From Bog-473 sp963850095 (GTDB lineage Bacteria; Actinomycetota; Acidimicrobiia; Acidimicrobiales; RAAP-2), in assembly GCA_963850095.1 (NCBI GenBank), contig CAWKJX010000004.1, positions 434,001-498,000 on the forward strand: a stretch of 64,000 nucleotides of DNA. Reading direction: 5' to 3'. The notes under the pieces are model-generated. The model was not told the DNA's origin. It made no database searches and was given only the letters and a program-made list of their open reading frames with translations. The translations under genes were made by a program, and so were the position numbers. Positions 42,163 to 50,833 of this stretch are shown piece by piece. How positions within the stretch are numbered: position 1 is the stretch's first letter; each line of letters begins with the position of its first letter.

Positions 42163-43847
42163 GTGAGCGTACAGGCCACCTTCAGTGCCACCCTGGTGGA
42201 CGAGTGGGTCCACCTCGGCGTGACCGACGCCGTCATCTGCCCGGGCTCGCGGTCCACCCCTCTGGCCCTGCCCCTGGCCGCTCGGCTGCGGGCGCACGTG
42301 CTCCTGGACGAGCGCAGCGCCGCGTTCTTCGCGCTGGGCCTGGCCATGGCGTCGGGCCGGCCCACCGTGATCTGTGTGACGAGCGGGACGGCCGCCGCCG
42401 AGCTCCATCCCGCCGTGGTGGAGGCGCACCACGCCCGTGTGCCGCTGATCGTCTGCACGGCCGACCGGCCGCCGGAGCTCCACGAGACCGGAGCTTCGCA
42501 GACGATCGACCAGGTGGGTCTCTTCACGAGAGCGACGCGGTGGGCGCTCTCGCCGGGGGTACCCGCAGAGGGCCAGGAGCGCACCTGGAGGCAGCTGGCT
42601 GCCCGGGCCTACGCCGAGTCGACCCAGGGGCCGCACGGCCCGGGGCCGGTGCACCTCAACCTGGCCTTCCGCGAGCCTTTGACCGGCGAGGCGGGCGAGC
42701 TACCGGTGCGTACCGCGTCGCCAGGCTCCGACCCGACCGCCCAGCCCCGAACGGCGCCACCAGGGGGGCGGTTGGGCAGTCGAGGCCTGCTCATCGTGGG
42801 TGGCCAGTCGCCGACGCCGCCCAATGCGGCACTGGTCCACGCCCTCGGCCAGCGGTTGCAATGGCCTGTCCTGGCCGACCCCCGTTCGCTTTGCCGTACC
42901 CCCGGCACCATTGCGGCCGCCGATGCCATCGTGCGCGCCGGCGCCCCCCTGCCCGAGACCGTCGTGCTGCTCGGGTCGCCCTGGCTTTCGCGAGCCGTTG
43001 GCGAGTACGTGGCCTCGGCGGCGTCGGCCGGGGCCCGCGTCGTCGTGGTGGATCCGTCCTGGCAATGGACGGATCCCAACCGGGTGGCCACCGAGTTCGT
43101 CCACGGCGACACCGACGCCTGGCTTGCCTCCGCCTCCGACTCCGGCTCCGCCCCCGCCATTCACCGAGTGATCCGGACTGGCTCGACTCGTGGCGGGCCC
43201 GCGAGGACACGGCACAGGCTGCCATAGTGGAAGCGCTGGGCGACGAGCTCAACGAGCCGCAGGTCGCCCGGGCCGTGTACGCCCATGCGGCACGACACGA
43301 CGAGACCGTGGTCGCTGCGGCCTCCATGCCGATGCGGGACCTCGAGTGGTTCGCCGCCGCCCAGCCGGCACCCCCGCGGGTCCTGGCCAACCGGGGCGTC
43401 AACGGCATCGACGGCGTCGTGTCGACTGCGCTCGGTGTCGCGACGTCGGAGGTTCAGGAGGCGCCGGGCCACCGGACGATCGGGCTCCTCGGCGATCTCG
43501 CCTTCCTGCACGATGTGTCCGGGCTGGTCAACCTGCCGAGCGACGTGCCCTGCACGCTCGTGGTCCTCGACAACGGAGGCGGAGGGATCTTCTCGTTCCT
43601 GCCTCAGGCCGGCACCCTTGAGCCCGACGTGTTCGAGCGCCTGTTCGGCACGCCTCCATCGAGTGACATCGGTGCCGTGGCGCGCGGCTTCGGCCTCCCG
43701 GTGCGGGAGGTGACGTCGCTCGACCAGCTGGAGCCGGCTCTGGGCGGCTCGGTGCCCGCGCTGGTGCGGGTAATGGTGCCGGGGCGCTCGGAGAACGTCG
43801 CCCTGCACGATGCGATCAACCAGGCGGTCCGTCTCGCGCTGACGTAG
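42163..43847 (+). CDS. menD: SEPHCHC synthase MenD (thiamine diphosphate enzyme), frameshifted
   Basis: MenD joins 2-oxoglutarate to isochorismate in menaquinone synthesis. The N-terminal domain has FSATLVDEWVHLGVTDAVIC, PGSRSTPLALPLAARL and VICVTSGTAAAELHPAVVEA with the glutamate region; TADRPPELHETGASQTIDQ follows. Near 43150-43165 the frame breaks, just after a Ser/Ala/Pro-rich stretch, and goes on with PSDPDWLDSWRAREDTA, VLANRGVNGIDGVVSTALG and the ThDP-binding VLDNGGGGIFSFLP. One missing base explains it. The 3' end overlaps the convergent HNH gene by 32 nt. Confidence 0.88.
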
Positions 43848-45017
43848 AGACGGGTGAGGGCGTCGACGTCGACAGCCGCCCGGTGGGGCTGCGAAAGACG
43901 ATCTCGATGTTGGCGTCTCCCGTCGCCTTCCATCCCATTTCGTGCACGCACCGGTGATGCTCGTCACACATCTCGACGAGGTTGTCCATGTCCGTACAAC
44001 CGCCGTCGATCCAGTGGAGCAGGTGGTGCACGTCGGTGAATTCGGTGTGCGAGCAGCCCGGGAAGCGGCAGCCCTTGTCCCGGCGCCTGATGGCGATGCG
44101 TTGCGCGTCGCTCGGGTCGCGCCGGGTGCGGCCGAGGTTGAGGCTCTGCCCGTTCGGGTCGTCGGCCGAGAGGAGCACCTTGGCGTCACAGGCCAGCCGA
44201 CGGGCTACCTCCCGCGAGAGCGGGCCCAGGACGTCGAGCTCCGCTCCGCCCTCGCCCCCGGCCAAATACGAAAGGTCGGCGTGGACGACGACCGTGGGCC
44301 GGTTCCGCCGCATCCCGCCGGCCCGTTCCGCACCGTGGTCGGCGCCCCCGCCCCCGCCGTCCCCCTGCCGTCGCCATGGACGTCCTTCTTGCACACGGCG
44401 ACGAGAGCGTCGGCCAGGCGGCGGTCGAAGGGCGTCTTGTCGCGCCGCCGCCGGCTGGCCCGGGCGATGAGCGAGCTCTTCACGACGGCGTATTGGTCCT
44501 CGGGGAGCACGCCGGTCAGACTGCGCCGCCGGTCGTCGAAACGCAGGAAACGCCTGGCGAACTGGCCGGTCGCCTGGGCGTCGGACTGGTTCCGCGCCGC
44601 GTTGGCGAGCTCGCGCACCTGCTTGGCCGACCAGCGGGTTGCCTGTTCGGCCAAGGTGGCGTCGGTCTCGGGCTTGGCCACCTCGACGAGGGGCTTGACC
44701 TGGTCGAACGAAAGCTTTCCCTTGGACAGCGCGTCCGAGATCTGCGGGAGTTGGCTCAGCTTGGCCGCTGCGGTGACCCATTCCCGGGCCGTGGCCGCGG
44801 TGACGCCACACCGCTGCACGAGCCAGCCGACCATGGAGGTGGCGCCGTCGACCCGCCAGGCCCGGCGTCGATCGAGCTCCACCACGGCTGCCAGCAGCTG
44901 ACTCTGGTGGGCGGAGATGGCCCGGTGGTGCTGCGCGACGCTGGCCACCAGCGATTCGGTGCGCCGGGACACCGAATCGGGTCGGGGACCGTCACGGAGG
45001 GTGGTCGAACTCGTCAT
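43816..45017 (-). CDS. DUF222/HNH endonuclease domain protein, frameshifted
   Basis: About 400 residues. The N-terminal DUF222 part is helical (LLAAVVELDRRRAWRVDGAT, WLVQRCGVTAATAREWVTAA, LPQISDALSKGKLSFDQVKP). Near 44343-44365, inside runs of G and C, the frame breaks; it resumes with NRPTVVVHADLSYLAGGEGG, and ends with the HNH motif GCRFPGCSHTEFTDVHHLLH and LVEMCDEHHRCVHE. This 13E12-like family is abundant and often multicopy in actinobacteria; its members are suspected of mobility but their function is not established. ATG 45017 or 45038 starts it. Its 3' end overlaps menD. Confidence 0.78.
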
Positions 45018-45127
45018 GCCGGGGGTGAACGGTCGCACCGGGTCGGTCGTGTCGCACCGGATCGGTCATGTCGCGCGTCCGGCGACATCCGGCGACACAG
45101 AACCGAGCGGACCTGCGTCGGGCTGGC

Positions 45128-46679
45128 TCAGCGATAGCGATCGGCCGGCACCCACTCCCCGTGGCTGCGGAAGGGCAGGCGCTCGGGCAGGTGGATGATG
45201 GCCTCGGGGCCCCGCCGGCCCAGCGAGGACGCGTCCAGCACGTAGAGGTCGCTGCCGCCGCGGTTGGCGTCGTCGACCACGGTCAGGAGCCATCCTTCGT
45301 CGTCGCTCCGGCCGTCGGCGGCGCGGACGAAGATGGGCTCGCTGGGCGCCCGCCACGGCCCCGGAGCCCACGAGGCGACCTCGTCCCGGTTCAGGTCGAA
45401 CCTGAGCAGGCCGACAGAAGTGACCGCAGGGTGGTCCATGTCAGCCGACCCGCCTGTCGCCGATCCCCGCGTCCCCGATCCCACCTGCCCCGCCCCCGGA
45501 CCCGCTGACGCCCCCTTCCACGCCCCCGCCCCAGGCGCCCAGGCCAGTTCGACGCCGTAGCCGTAGCGGAAGGCCTCACCCTCCAGAGTCGCGTCCATGC
45601 GCACATACTCGACCGGCCGTTCGTCCAGTGCCGCCCGCTCCAGGCGCCCGTTCACCGCTCGCCAACGCTCGAGCACGGGCAGACCGGGTCCAATGGGTAC
45701 CTGCCCGATGCCGGCCGGACCCACGACCGACGTCGTGGTGTCGAATCCCTGACCCGGCTCGGGTGCCTCGTAGCGGCACACGAAGGTGACGATGTCCGGT
45801 TCTTCCTCGCCGCCCGGCGCCCCCGTTCCCGTCGCCCAGCTCCCACGCCCCGAGCACATGGGTCACCAGACATGGGTCCACCCGGAACCAGCGCACCCCG
45901 GACCCGTCGCCGCCCCGACGCACTATGCCGACCCAGCCCTCGGCTCCGGGCACCCATCCAAACGGGACCGCGGCGCCCCCGGCGTCGGCCAAGCGGGCGG
46001 TGGGCGACTCGATGAACACCACGTGCGCCGAGGTCACGCCGATGTCGTGTTGCCAGGTGGCCCGCTCGAGTTCCACGGCCTGAGCGGTCCGCAAGCCCCC
46101 GCTGGCGTCCCACTCGCCGATGCGCAGCCGGATGCCCTCCTCGTCGCCGGGCGTGTCGGACCCGTCGTCGACGACGGAGAACAGCACGCGGCCACCGTCG
46201 GCCGCCACCCGATGCACGTGCGACGCAATGGGGACCGTCAGCCCACCTGCGAACTCCCGTGGCTCGAGGAAGCGGTCGTACTGCGAGGGCAACCCGGTCT
46301 CGGGCAGCGCCAACAGTGAGTCGGCATGCCAAAACACCCCCGCATCCGCCTTCGAATCCCGGCGCAGGTACGAGACCGCCCGCCCGTCGCGCAGCTCGAC
46401 CGCATGCAGCGCGCCACCGACCCCGACTCCGACTCCGACTCCGACTCCGACTCCGACTCCGACCCCGACTCCGACTCCGACTCCGCCCGGACCCACATCC
46501 CCGCCCGCACCCCCGCCCCCTCCACCGGGCCGACCCGGCCCCACCCGGAACAGCGTCCCCTGGAGGTCCGGCGGCAGCGCCCCCTCCATGGGCAGCGCCA
46601 TCCCAGTGGTGGCGCTCACCGACCCGCCCACCGACCCGCCCACCGACCCCGACCCCGACGCCTCGCTCCCGAGCACCAT
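45128..46679 (-). CDS. Carotenoid cleavage oxygenase family protein, with Gly-Val repeat and frameshift
   Basis: About 515 residues of the RPE65/carotenoid oxygenase family, which uses four His to hold iron and cleaves polyene double bonds. The N-terminus has ALPPDLQGTLFRVGPGR; likely iron ligands lie in GVFWHADSLLALPETGLP, ATWQHDIGVTSAHVVFIE and VTHVLGAWE. Where the family has a conserved HxFDGDGM-like segment there is instead a Gly-rich stretch with about ten Val-Gly pairs. Near 45810-45820 the frame breaks and continues as EEEPDIVTFVCRYEAPEPGQ. One extra base accounts for it. The expected C-terminal His region is weak. A TAGGTT box (46690-46695, minus) precedes ATG 46679. Confidence 0.72.
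46418..46485. repeat. 6-bp tandem repeat CCGACT inside the carotenoid oxygenase gene
   Basis: About eleven copies, two of them CCGACC variants, code on the minus strand for the Val-Gly run. The copy number can change without a frameshift because the unit is a multiple of three. Confidence 0.85.
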
Positions 46680-46719
46680 GCGGCCGATCAACCTACCTGC
46701 GTATGGCAGCATCAGAGGC

Positions 46720-47995
46720 ATGCCCACGCTTTCGGAGGACCTCGCCTTCCGCGGCCTGATCCACCAAGTGACCGACCCCGACCTGCCGAAACGTCTCGAC
46801 CAACCGGGCCTCACCCTCTACGCCGGCTTCGACCCCTCGGCCGATTCGCTCCATGTGGGCAACCTCCTCCAGCTCTGCACGTTGCGCCGCTTCCTGGAGG
46901 GCGGCCATCGCCCCATTTCGCTGGCCGGCGGCGGTACCGGCATGATCGGCGACCCCGGCGGCAAGCAGAACGAGCGCCAGCTCCTCACCCTGGACGACAT
47001 CGCCGCCAACCTCGAGCGCATCCGCCCCCAGCTGGGGCAGTTCCTCGACCTGTCCGGGGGCAAGGCCCTGTTGCTCAACAACGCCGACTGGCTCGGTTCG
47101 CTCTCCACGCTCGAGTACCTGCGCGATGTCGGCAAGCACTTCACCGTCAACCAGATGGTGGCCAAGGAGTCGGTCAAGACCCGCTTCGAGCGCCCCGACC
47201 AGGGCATCTCCTACACCGAGTTCAGCTACATGCTCCTGCAGGCGTACGACTTCCTGCGCCTGCACCTCGATCACGGCTGCGACCTGCAGATCGGCGGCAG
47301 CGATCAGTGGGGCAACATCACCATGGGTGTCGAGCTCATCCGCAAGGTCACGGGCGACGAGGTGCACGGCCTGACCACGCCGCTGATCCTCAAGCCCGAC
47401 GGCACCAAGTACGGCAAGTCGGAGAGCCGGCACGGTCTGGCTCGACCCCACCCGGAGCAGCCCCTACGCCATGTACCAGTTCTTCGTGAACACGGCGGAC
47501 GAACAGGTCGGCCAGCTCCTGCGCTTCCTGACCTTCTTGGACCACGACGCGATCCGTCAACTGGACTCGGACACGGCGACCGACCCGTCGCGCCGGTCGG
47601 CCCAGAAGGCCCTGGCCCGGTCCGTGGTCACCATGGTGCACGGGGAGGCCGAGGTGGCCAAGTGCGAGGAGGCCTCGGCGGCGCTCTTCGGCGAGGAGAT
47701 CGCCGGGCTCTCCGAGGAGATGCTGCTGGCCGTCACCGAGGACGCCCCGACAACCACCCTGCCGCGCGCCGAAATCCTCGACGGCGCGCTCACCGTCGTC
47801 ACGCTGCTCGAGCGCACCGGCCTGGCCAAGTCCAAGGCCGACGCCCGGCGCACCGTCGACCAGGGGGGTGCCTACGTCAACAACGTCCGCCAGACCGACG
47901 GCACCCGCCCCATCGGGAAGGAGGACCTGCTGCACGACCGCTACATCGTCCTGCGCAAGGGCCCCCGGGCCGTCCACATCGTCCGGGCCACATGA
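46720..47995 (+). CDS. tyrS: Tyrosyl-tRNA synthetase, frameshifted
   Basis: A class I aminoacyl-tRNA synthetase of about 424 residues. The HIGH-type motif is in LYAGFDPSADSLHVGNLLQL; tyrosine-binding residues lie in FTVNQMVAKESVKTRF, YTEFSYMLLQAYDFL and LQIGGSDQWGNITMGVEL; the KMSKS equivalent is GTKYGKSE. Directly after it one extra base near 47426-47430 shifts the frame; removing it gives SGTVWLDPTRSSPYAMYQFF. The C-terminal S4 domain has AKSKADARRTVDQGGAYVNN. The gene is divergent from the carotenoid oxygenase. Its stop overlaps the ATG of the lipoprotein gene. Confidence 0.92.
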
Positions 47996-48534
47996 GGCGA
48001 CCCGGCCACCGGATCCTCTCCACCATCCCCGCCCTACCCCTGGTTCTCGTGCTCGCCACCGCCGCCCTCACCCTCTCCTCGTGCGCCGGGGCGGACCAGG
48101 AGGGCTCGCCGTCGCATCGCATGTCGGTCTGGGTGAGCGGGACCAGCTTCGGGTCGGACATCGGCACGCTCGTGGCCGACAACGCCCGCATCGCCAAGGT
48201 GGCCCCCAACGGCACCGGCGCCCTCCATGCCGCCTGCTCCACCATGATCAACGACGCCGAAATGGCCAACAGCTCCCTACCCTCGCCCGACTCCACGGTG
48301 ACCGACCTGCTGACCCAGGCCTACGGCCTCGAGGGCACGGCCGGCAACGACTGCTACGACGCCGGCACCACCAACAGGAAGCTGCTCCTGACCTCGGAGC
48401 GTGACGGCATCAAGGCCGACGCGCTCTACGACGAGGTGGTCCAGCGCATCCGGGCCATCGACGGCCGGCCCCCGGTCACGACGACGACCTCGGGCAACAG
48501 CGGCAACTCGGGCATCGGCGGGATCTTCGGGTGA
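47992..48534 (+). CDS. Putative lipoprotein, 180 aa
   Basis: A lipoprotein signal peptide is clear: RRPGHRILSTIPALPLVLVL then ALTLSSCAG, with lipobox LSSC near residue 31. The mature protein has a repeated-looking helical body (GTLVADNARIAKVAPNGTGA, LHAACSTMINDAEMANSS, LPSPDSTVTDLLTQAYGLEG) with further Cys residues (AAC, NDC) and a Gly/Ser/Asn-rich end. I do not recognise the family. It starts inside the tyrS stop (ATGA overlap) and ends inside the GTG of the flavin reductase gene, so all three are probably one transcript. Confidence 0.65.
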   Translation: MRRPGHRILSTIPALPLVLVLATAALTLSSCAGADQEGSPSHRMSVWVSGTSFGSDIGTLVADNARIAKVAPNGTGALHAACSTMINDAEMANSSLPSPDSTVTDLLTQAYGLEGTAGNDCYDAGTTNRKLLLTSERDGIKADALYDEVVQRIRAIDGRPPVTTTTSGNSGNSGIGGIFG

Positions 48535-49148
48535 CCTCTCCGCCCCCGCCTCCGCCGGCACCACCACCACCGGCAACACCACCGCCGTCCTCCCCTTCAC
48601 CTCCGTCCCCCGATGCGTCAGGCGCTGCTCCGGACGACCACGAGGCGTTCGACCGCCACCGCCGCCGGGTCCTGTGGACCCTGCCGACCGGGCTCTATCT
48701 CGTCGGCAGCCGGGCCGGGGACGACGTCAACCTCATGACCGCCAACCTGGTCGTCCAGGTGTGTATCGAGCCGAAGTTGGTCGCGGTCGCTCTGGAGCAC
48801 GAATCGGTGACGGCGCGTCTGGTCCGCCAGGGGCAGGCCTTCGCCATCTCCTTGCTCCAGCGGAGCGACCGCGACGTCATCCGCCGCTTCGTGAAACCGG
48901 TCGACCAGGTCGAGCGCCGTGCCGACGGGACGGTCGTGGCCATGGCCGGGCACGCCGTCACCGAGGTCGGCCCGGCGCGTCTGCCCGTTCTGGCCGCCGC
49001 CGCCGGCTACGTGCTGTGCTCCCTGACGAGCGCCCAGGACCTCGGGAGCCACACCTTGTGCGTGGGTGAGGTCGTCGACGTGGGAGGAGAGCCCTCGGAA
49101 GCGGAGGTGCTGCGGATGGAGGACACCCGCATGCACTACGGGGGCTGA
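48531..49148 (+). CDS. Flavin reductase-like (FMN-binding) domain protein
   Basis: A 205-residue protein. The first 35 residues are almost only Pro, Ser and Ala. The folded domain begins RRRVLWTLPTGLYLVGSRAG, with DDVNLMTANLVVQVCIEPKL and VAVALEHESVTARLVRQGQA, the pattern of the flavin reductase-like domain that binds FMN. The tail HTLCVGEVVDVGG fits the family. It could supply reduced flavin to an oxygenase or be a simple diflavin partner. The GTG overlaps the lipoprotein stop. Confidence 0.75.
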   Translation: MTSPPPPPPAPPPPATPPPSSPSPPSPDASGAAPDDHEAFDRHRRRVLWTLPTGLYLVGSRAGDDVNLMTANLVVQVCIEPKLVAVALEHESVTARLVRQGQAFAISLLQRSDRDVIRRFVKPVDQVERRADGTVVAMAGHAVTEVGPARLPVLAAAAGYVLCSLTSAQDLGSHTLCVGEVVDVGGEPSEAEVLRMEDTRMHYGG

Positions 49149-49214
49149 CGACCCAGCTAGGAAGTTTGGCTCGCCGGCTTCGCCTGCCTGACCCTCATCG
49201 GCGCCGGCGCCACG

Positions 49215-49565
49215 CTCATGGGGCGGCCGCAGGTCGATGCGCAGGGTCAAAATGCCGTCGACCAGCTCAGCACTGGCATCGCCGACCATGGCGAAATCGG
49301 AGAAGTCACGCTGTGCCTGCTCGCGGAACCGGGCCCGCTCCGGCCCCTCAATCGGGGGCATGCCCCGCGACCGCACCGCCTCGGCCCTCAGGCGGAAACG
49401 GCTCAGCATCTCTTGCGGGTCGAAGTCGGGCACGACGGCCAGCGTATTGGTTGCGGGCCCGATTCGCCTGCCCAGCGATCCGTCGTTCGCCCGGCGGACT
49501 CGTGGGCGCCGACCCGTAATTGGACGTCTGACCTGGGGCCCGATGAGCGAGGTACGGCGAGCCAC
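49215..49565 (-). CDS. Hypothetical protein, C-terminal end uncertain
   Basis: The segment VVPDFDPQEMLSRFRLRAEA, RSRGMPPIEGPERARFREQA, QRDFSDFAMVGDASAELVDG, ILTLRIDLRP has the look of a real protein on the minus strand. GTG 49565 opens the frame, but GTG 49433 (VPDFDPQ) may be the true start, since the preceding 44 residues are basic and low-complexity. After the segment the frame runs on opposite the flavin reductase gene; a single-base loss near 49220 would hide a TGA. No family is recognised. Apart from this the gap 49149-49656 shows nothing. Confidence 0.4.
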
Positions 49566-49656
49566 TACACTTGGACAACGGCCGCCACGGGTTAGCGGTC
49601 TGCCGAGGGGCGGATCGCGCAGTCACCACGCGAACCGGGTGTAGCAAGGAGTTCTC

Positions 49657-49863
49657 GTGAAAAAGGGACGCCATCGGCGCTTCGAGGAAGCGCGCAGCCT
49701 GAAGCGATCTTCGACAGAATCCACGGGGCGATGCCCCGAGTGCGGGGCTGAGCCGGACGACGTCCACGCCTCGTGGTGCCTGGCCGAAGAGGACAAGTAC
49801 GACCGCATCCTCGGATCCATGCCCGCCCCCGCTCACTCCGAGGACGACCCGCTGAACGATTAG
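49657..49863 (+). CDS. Small putative zinc-ribbon protein, 68 aa
   Basis: The GTG at 49657 has AAGGAG 6 nt upstream, one of the better ribosome binding sites here. A basic start (MKKGRHRRFEEARSLKRS) is followed by CPECGAEPDDVHASWC, a CxxC plus a single Cys able to help bind zinc, and an acidic end. The family is not recognised. It ends 4 bp into the tail of the convergent gene. Confidence 0.5.
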   Translation: MKKGRHRRFEEARSLKRSSTESTGRCPECGAEPDDVHASWCLAEEDKYDRILGSMPAPAHSEDDPLND

Positions 49864-50651
49864 GCGCCCCCGCCGTCCTCCATCAACGCCACGACTTCGC
49901 CACTGCGCCGGCGGCGACTGCGCACGGCCGGGTGGGGGAGCGGCACACCCTTGTGGCGCAGGTTGTCGCGCTCGTTGAGCAACGACACGAACTGCTTGTA
50001 GACCTTGGGCCCGACCATCTCGGTCAGCTCGGCTTCCATCTCCTTGTAGACGGGTCGTGATCCGACGAACGCATCAGGCGCCTCGGTGCACCACCAGTGG
50101 AACTCGCGCCCACCCTTGCCCCAGTGCCGCCGGTCCCACTGCCGGATGACCGAGGTGACGTGGCCGTAGTCGTCGTCGACCTGATCCTCCCTCCGCAGCG
50201 GCAGCTGCCAGCACACTTCGGGCTTCAGGGTCAGCGGGTTCACACCTCGCTTCAGGGCCGCGATGTGAAAGGCACAACCGGGGCCTGCCGCGAACCCGGG
50301 CTTGTTCAGGAAGATGCAGGCGTCGTCGACGAGCTTGGTCACCGTCTCGCCGTCCTTGTTGACCTCGATCACCTTTTTCTTCACGCCGTGGTTCTGCCAC
50401 TCCTCCGGGGTCAAGGTGGCCGCCACCTTCTCCACCCGCCGGGCGTCCTTCTTGTCGACCAGGTGCGCCCCGTAGCTGCAGCAGCCCTGGACGAGCTCGG
50501 GCGCGGGGCCGGTCAGCACCCCCTGGCACCCGTTCCCGAAAATACAGGTCCAGTTGCTGGTCAGGAACGTGGAGTCGAACACCCAGGTCCGCTCCTCGTC
50601 CTCGTCCTCGAAGCTCAGCCACTCGTGCGAATCGATCGGTGTACGGGCCAC
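49860..50651 (-). CDS. Cys-rich conserved hypothetical protein, 263 aa
   Basis: The N-terminal half has many spaced cysteines: SNWTCIFGNGCQGVLTG, LVQGCCSYGAHLVDKKDARR, DDACIFLNKPGFAAGPGCAF and PEVCWQLPLRR. This spacing resembles proteins that bind a metal or an iron-sulfur cluster, such as the YkgJ-like CxxC families. The C-terminal half is helical and charged (EMEAELTEMVGPKVYKQFVS). The GTG at 50651 is the start. The gene is downstream of the beta-helix gene on the same strand, separated by a strong hairpin. Confidence 0.6.
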   Translation of the reverse strand: MARTPIDSHEWLSFEDEDEERTWVFDSTFLTSNWTCIFGNGCQGVLTGPAPELVQGCCSYGAHLVDKKDARRVEKVAATLTPEEWQNHGVKKKVIEVNKDGETVTKLVDDACIFLNKPGFAAGPGCAFHIAALKRGVNPLTLKPEVCWQLPLRREDQVDDDYGHVTSVIRQWDRRHWGKGGREFHWWCTEAPDAFVGSRPVYKEMEAELTEMVGPKVYKQFVSLLNERDNLRHKGVPLPHPAVRSRRRRSGEVVALMEDGGGA

Positions 50652-50778
50652 GGCAGGACGTTACAGCGCGCGCCGCGTGCCACAGTGCATTTGCTCGGCC
50701 GCGGATTCGCGCTGCCTGCTGCGCACACGGTCATGCTGGTTGGCCGCCCCGCCGTCCGGCCTCGTCTCGGCACGGGGG

Positions 50779-50811
50779 ACCGCCCGGGACCGTGAAGGGC
50801 CCGGGCGGTCG
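50779..50811 (-). terminator. Strong hairpin after the beta-helix protein gene
   Basis: GACCGCCCGGG (50779-50789) and CCCGGGCGGTC (50801-50811) form an 11-bp perfect stem with an 11-nt loop. It lies 22 nt past the stop of the minus-strand gene ending at 50834. No T run follows, as is usual in high-GC genomes. Confidence 0.65.
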
Positions 50812-50833
50812 AAACCCGTGATCAGACCTTCGG

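Noticed and set aside
43816..45017. The HNH/DUF222 gene as evidence of a mobile element or intron
   Set aside because: No terminal repeats, target duplication, reverse transcriptase or intron core were seen, and menD next to it is not interrupted by it. It is treated as a resident HNH family gene.
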